NCBI GenBank assembly: GCA_963580245.1
Contig: CAUZJO010000191.1
Location: 1 to 6,469 of the forward strand
DNA length: 6,469 nucleotides
Origin: CAUZJO01 sp963580245
Lineage (GTDB): Bacteria > Sumerlaeota > Sumerlaeia > MVZB01
Direction of reading: 5' to 3'
The notes under the pieces were generated by a model. It was given only the letters and a program-made list of their open reading frames with translations, was not told the DNA's origin and did not search any database. This document shows, piece by piece, positions 5,544 to 6,469 of the stretch. Each line of letters starts with the position of its first letter. Position 1 is the first letter of the stretch. A program made the position numbers and the translations under genes.

Positions 5544-5750
5544 ATGAAGAACTTTTCGAGGCTGTTCGACATCTTCGAACTACCCATCGGCGTATTCATC
5601 ACGGGGGCACTCTTTCTGATGGTTCCCAACTTCTTCGCTTTCAAACCGTGGGGGGTTTTGCTTATCGGATCGATGGGGTTCGTCTGCATCCGTGAGATCA
5701 TTCGCACACGCAGCATCCATTTTTGGCTGCCCAAAAAAGGAGAGGATTAA
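5544..5750 (+). CDS. Small integral membrane protein with two predicted helices, 68 aa
   Basis: AGGAG (5533-5537) lies six bases before ATG 5544, a good translation start. The 68-residue product has a short cytoplasmic-type start (MKNFSRLFDIFEL) and a first hydrophobic segment at about residues 13-32 (LPIGVFITGALFLMVPNF). A Phe-Lys-Pro turn follows, then a second segment at about 35-50 (PWGVLLIGSMGFVCIR), and a positively charged tail (REIIRTRSIHFWLPKKGED). Positive charges flank the second helix, so both termini are likely cytoplasmic. I do not recognise a family. It follows the AAA+ gene and the tiny ORFs on the same strand and could be the membrane anchor of that group, but the gap of about 550 bases from the ATPase makes this weak. 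Confidence 0.6.
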   Translation: MKNFSRLFDIFELPIGVFITGALFLMVPNFFAFKPWGVLLIGSMGFVCIREIIRTRSIHFWLPKKGED

Positions 5751-5949
5751 CGAAGAATCTCCCTGAAAAGTTCCTCTTAGAGCATATTCCTGTAGCAATC
5801 TGGTCGGTACCCGCCAAGGGTCAATAACTCCTCAACTACCGCTATGAGGTATAACCAAAAGTTGTGGATGGCGGGTGATAAGAAAAGCGGCGTATCCTAA
5901 GTTTGCCAAAACCACGGCTCCGAGGGTTCGGAGCGGAAAGGATACGCCA
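5751..5949. other. Non-coding, hairpin-rich stretch before the IS fragments
   Basis: No gene is seen. ACCCGCCA (5809-5816) can pair with TGGCGGGT (5869-5876) across 52 bases, enclosing CCTCA/TGAGG (5830-5849). A second nested structure follows at 5889-5948. Together they could be a non-coding RNA, a miniature transposable element, or the leader of an interrupted IS. Confidence 0.35.
5889..5948 (+). promoter_or_regulatory. Nested hairpin leader directly before an ATG
   Basis: GGCGTATCCT (5889-5898) pairs perfectly with AGGATACGCC (5939-5948), enclosing a second perfect stem GCTCCGA/TCGGAGC (5917-5934). The 3' arm contains most of a Shine-Dalgarno (GGAAAGGA, 5935-5942) and is followed at once by ATG 5949, whose frame ends after eight codons. 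The layout resembles the start-codon hairpin of the IS at 6383-6422, sharing GTATCC and GGATAC in the arms. It may be the leader of an IS gene cut off by the next insertion. Confidence 0.45.
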
Positions 5950-6342
5950 TGGAGTCAGCCTCCCCCCCATCTTAGACCACGAACCGGCGAATTTAAGGTG
6001 GAATCTGTGGTTGCCTGTTGCGTGTTTTGAGCGGTCAACAAGCCGCCCCTGCTGATACCGTTGCGTGGCGCGGCCCGTCCCCGAAGGGGCGGCCCGCAGG
6101 ACCGAGGGCGGAGCGAAGCGACGCAGGTTTACGCGAGAATTCAAGGTGGCGATGGCGCGCGAGTTGGAGGCCGGTAAATCGGTGGCCGAGGTCTCGCGCG
6201 AACACCAGGTCCACCCCACGCAACTGGACCAGTGGCGGCGCGCGTTGCGGCGTTACGGCGAGCGGGCCTTCGCCGGCAATGGCCGGGCTTACAGCGACGA
6301 GGCGCGGATGGCCGCACTGGAACGTAAGATCGGCCAATTGAC
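5950..6342 (+). mobile_element. Partial IS fragments: an IS-like left end followed by a truncated orfA copy
   Basis: From 6120 to 6342 this is a second copy of the orfA region at 1786-2009, with about 8 differences in 224 bases. It stops abruptly at 6342, where another IS begins. Bases 5950-6008 instead resemble the left end of that other IS: TG start, a run of C, GACCAC, CGGC, and a shared GTGGAATCTGT (5998-6008 and 6378-6388). The segment is thus a composite of two IS types, or an IS whose left end differs from that of the first copy. The exact left boundary is uncertain. Confidence 0.55.
6065..6342 (+). pseudogene. IS3-family orfA fragment, 3' end removed by a second IS
   Basis: From GTG 6065 the frame reads MARPVPEGAARRTEGGAKRR, then RFTREFKVAMARELEAGKSV, then the helix-turn-helix region and ERKIGQLT. 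It lacks the stop and frameshift of the copy at 1767 and so shows the undamaged sequence there. The leucine-zipper end is missing because the next IS starts at 6343; the frame continues into IS sequence for about 30 unrelated codons, to 6439. GTG 6065 has no clear Shine-Dalgarno and a stop lies ten bases upstream (6053-6055), so the native start may have been lost. The fragment could still bind IS ends weakly, but no transposase follows it here. Confidence 0.7.
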
Positions 6343-6382
6343 TGCGGTTCCCCCCGAATTTCGGACCACCGGCTTAAGTGGA

Positions 6383-6422
6383 ATCTGTATCCTGAAAAGG
6401 ACACGAAAGGACGGATACAGAT
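6383..6422 (+). promoter_or_regulatory. 10-bp hairpin sequestering the IS orfA start codon
   Basis: ATCTGTATCC (6383-6392) pairs perfectly with GGATACAGAT (6413-6422); the last two bases are the A and T of the ATG at 6421. The 20-base loop holds the Shine-Dalgarno GAAAGGA (6405-6411). A transcript entering from outside would fold and mask the start, a known IS strategy (for example IS10 and IS50) to avoid transposase made by read-through. The pairing is seen; the function is inferred by analogy. Confidence 0.5.
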
Positions 6423-6469
6423 GGGACGAAAGGGAATAACTTTTACGGACGCATTCAAGGCCAGGGTGG
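6421..6469 (+). CDS. IS3-family transposase OrfA, N-terminus only (3' partial)
   Basis: ATG 6421 follows GAAAGGA (6405-6411) by nine bases. The sixteen visible residues, MGRKGITFTDAFKARV, match the usual start of IS3-family OrfA proteins (MxRKRxxFTxEFKAKVA), where the first helix of the DNA-binding domain begins. The rest lies beyond the window. It is distinct from the RRRFTREFKVAMARELEAGK type of orfA found earlier in the window. Confidence 0.7.
   Translation, partial: MGRKGITFTDAFKARV

Larger units (their letters stand above)
6343..6469 (+). mobile_element. Left end of a second IS3-family element (cut by the window edge)
   Basis: Homology to the other orfA copy stops at 6342, and the next bases are TGCGGTTCCCCCCGAATTTC, a TG-starting, C-rich end of the kind seen in IS3-family elements. 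An orfA start with the family-typical N-terminus follows at 6421. The element has inserted into the older orfA, giving a nested arrangement. Its right end lies outside the window, so target duplication cannot be checked. Confidence 0.65.

Noticed and set aside
5809..5876. Possible CRISPR-like or attC-like repeats in the hairpin-rich stretch
   Set aside because: There is one inverted pair only, no regular spaced direct repeats, and no attC core sites of the RYYYAAC/GTTRRRY type in the right layout.

Overview
The window is bacterial, moderately G+C-rich, and uses clear Shine-Dalgarno sequences (AGGAGG-type) before its real genes. The gene families on the left (an RCK-domain ion channel, YjfI/DUF2170, PspA, a SpeD remnant) are typical of Gram-negative-type envelope-stress clusters. 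Nothing in the sequence fixes the genus. Roughly half of the window is mobile-element debris, so this looks like an IS-rich accessory region at the edge of a chromosomal operon.

Region 1 (1-1732) is the 3' part of an operon read left to right. It holds the last 54 codons of a channel or transporter with a TrkA-C/RCK domain, an intact DUF2170 (YjfI-like) gene, a hairpin, an intact pspA/IM30-family gene, and a decayed speD (S-adenosylmethionine decarboxylase). The speD is broken by at least two frameshifts and has lost key active-site residues. PspA is a membrane-repair coiled-coil protein. YjfI, ion-channel and polyamine-synthesis genes are recurrent partners of this PspA subfamily, so the block reads as an envelope-stress module that has lost its polyamine arm.

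Region 2 (1730-3197) is an IS3-family insertion sequence directly abutting the end of speD. It has terminal inverted repeats matching at 18 of 20 positions. Its orfA and orfB are both broken (two nonsense codons, several frameshifts), although the DDE catalytic triad with 35-residue spacing survives.

Region 3 (3198-5949) lies between the two IS regions. A structured non-coding stretch carries a 40-bp imperfect inverted repeat whose arms lie about 320 bp apart. Next comes an intact CbxX/CfxQ (SpoVK-like) AAA+ ATPase with an unassigned helical N-terminal domain. After it come a palindromic operator-like site, two tiny overlapping ORFs with a strong ribosome binding site, a 68-residue two-helix membrane protein, and a leader with nested hairpins. 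This AAA+ plus small-protein group is the least explained part of the window.

Region 4 (about 5950-6469) is a stack of IS fragments. A second orfA copy, about 96% identical over 223 bp to the one in region 2, is cut at 6342 by a different IS3-family element. That element's left end and orfA start (MGRKGITFTDAF) run off the window. Its start codon is buried in a 10-bp stem.
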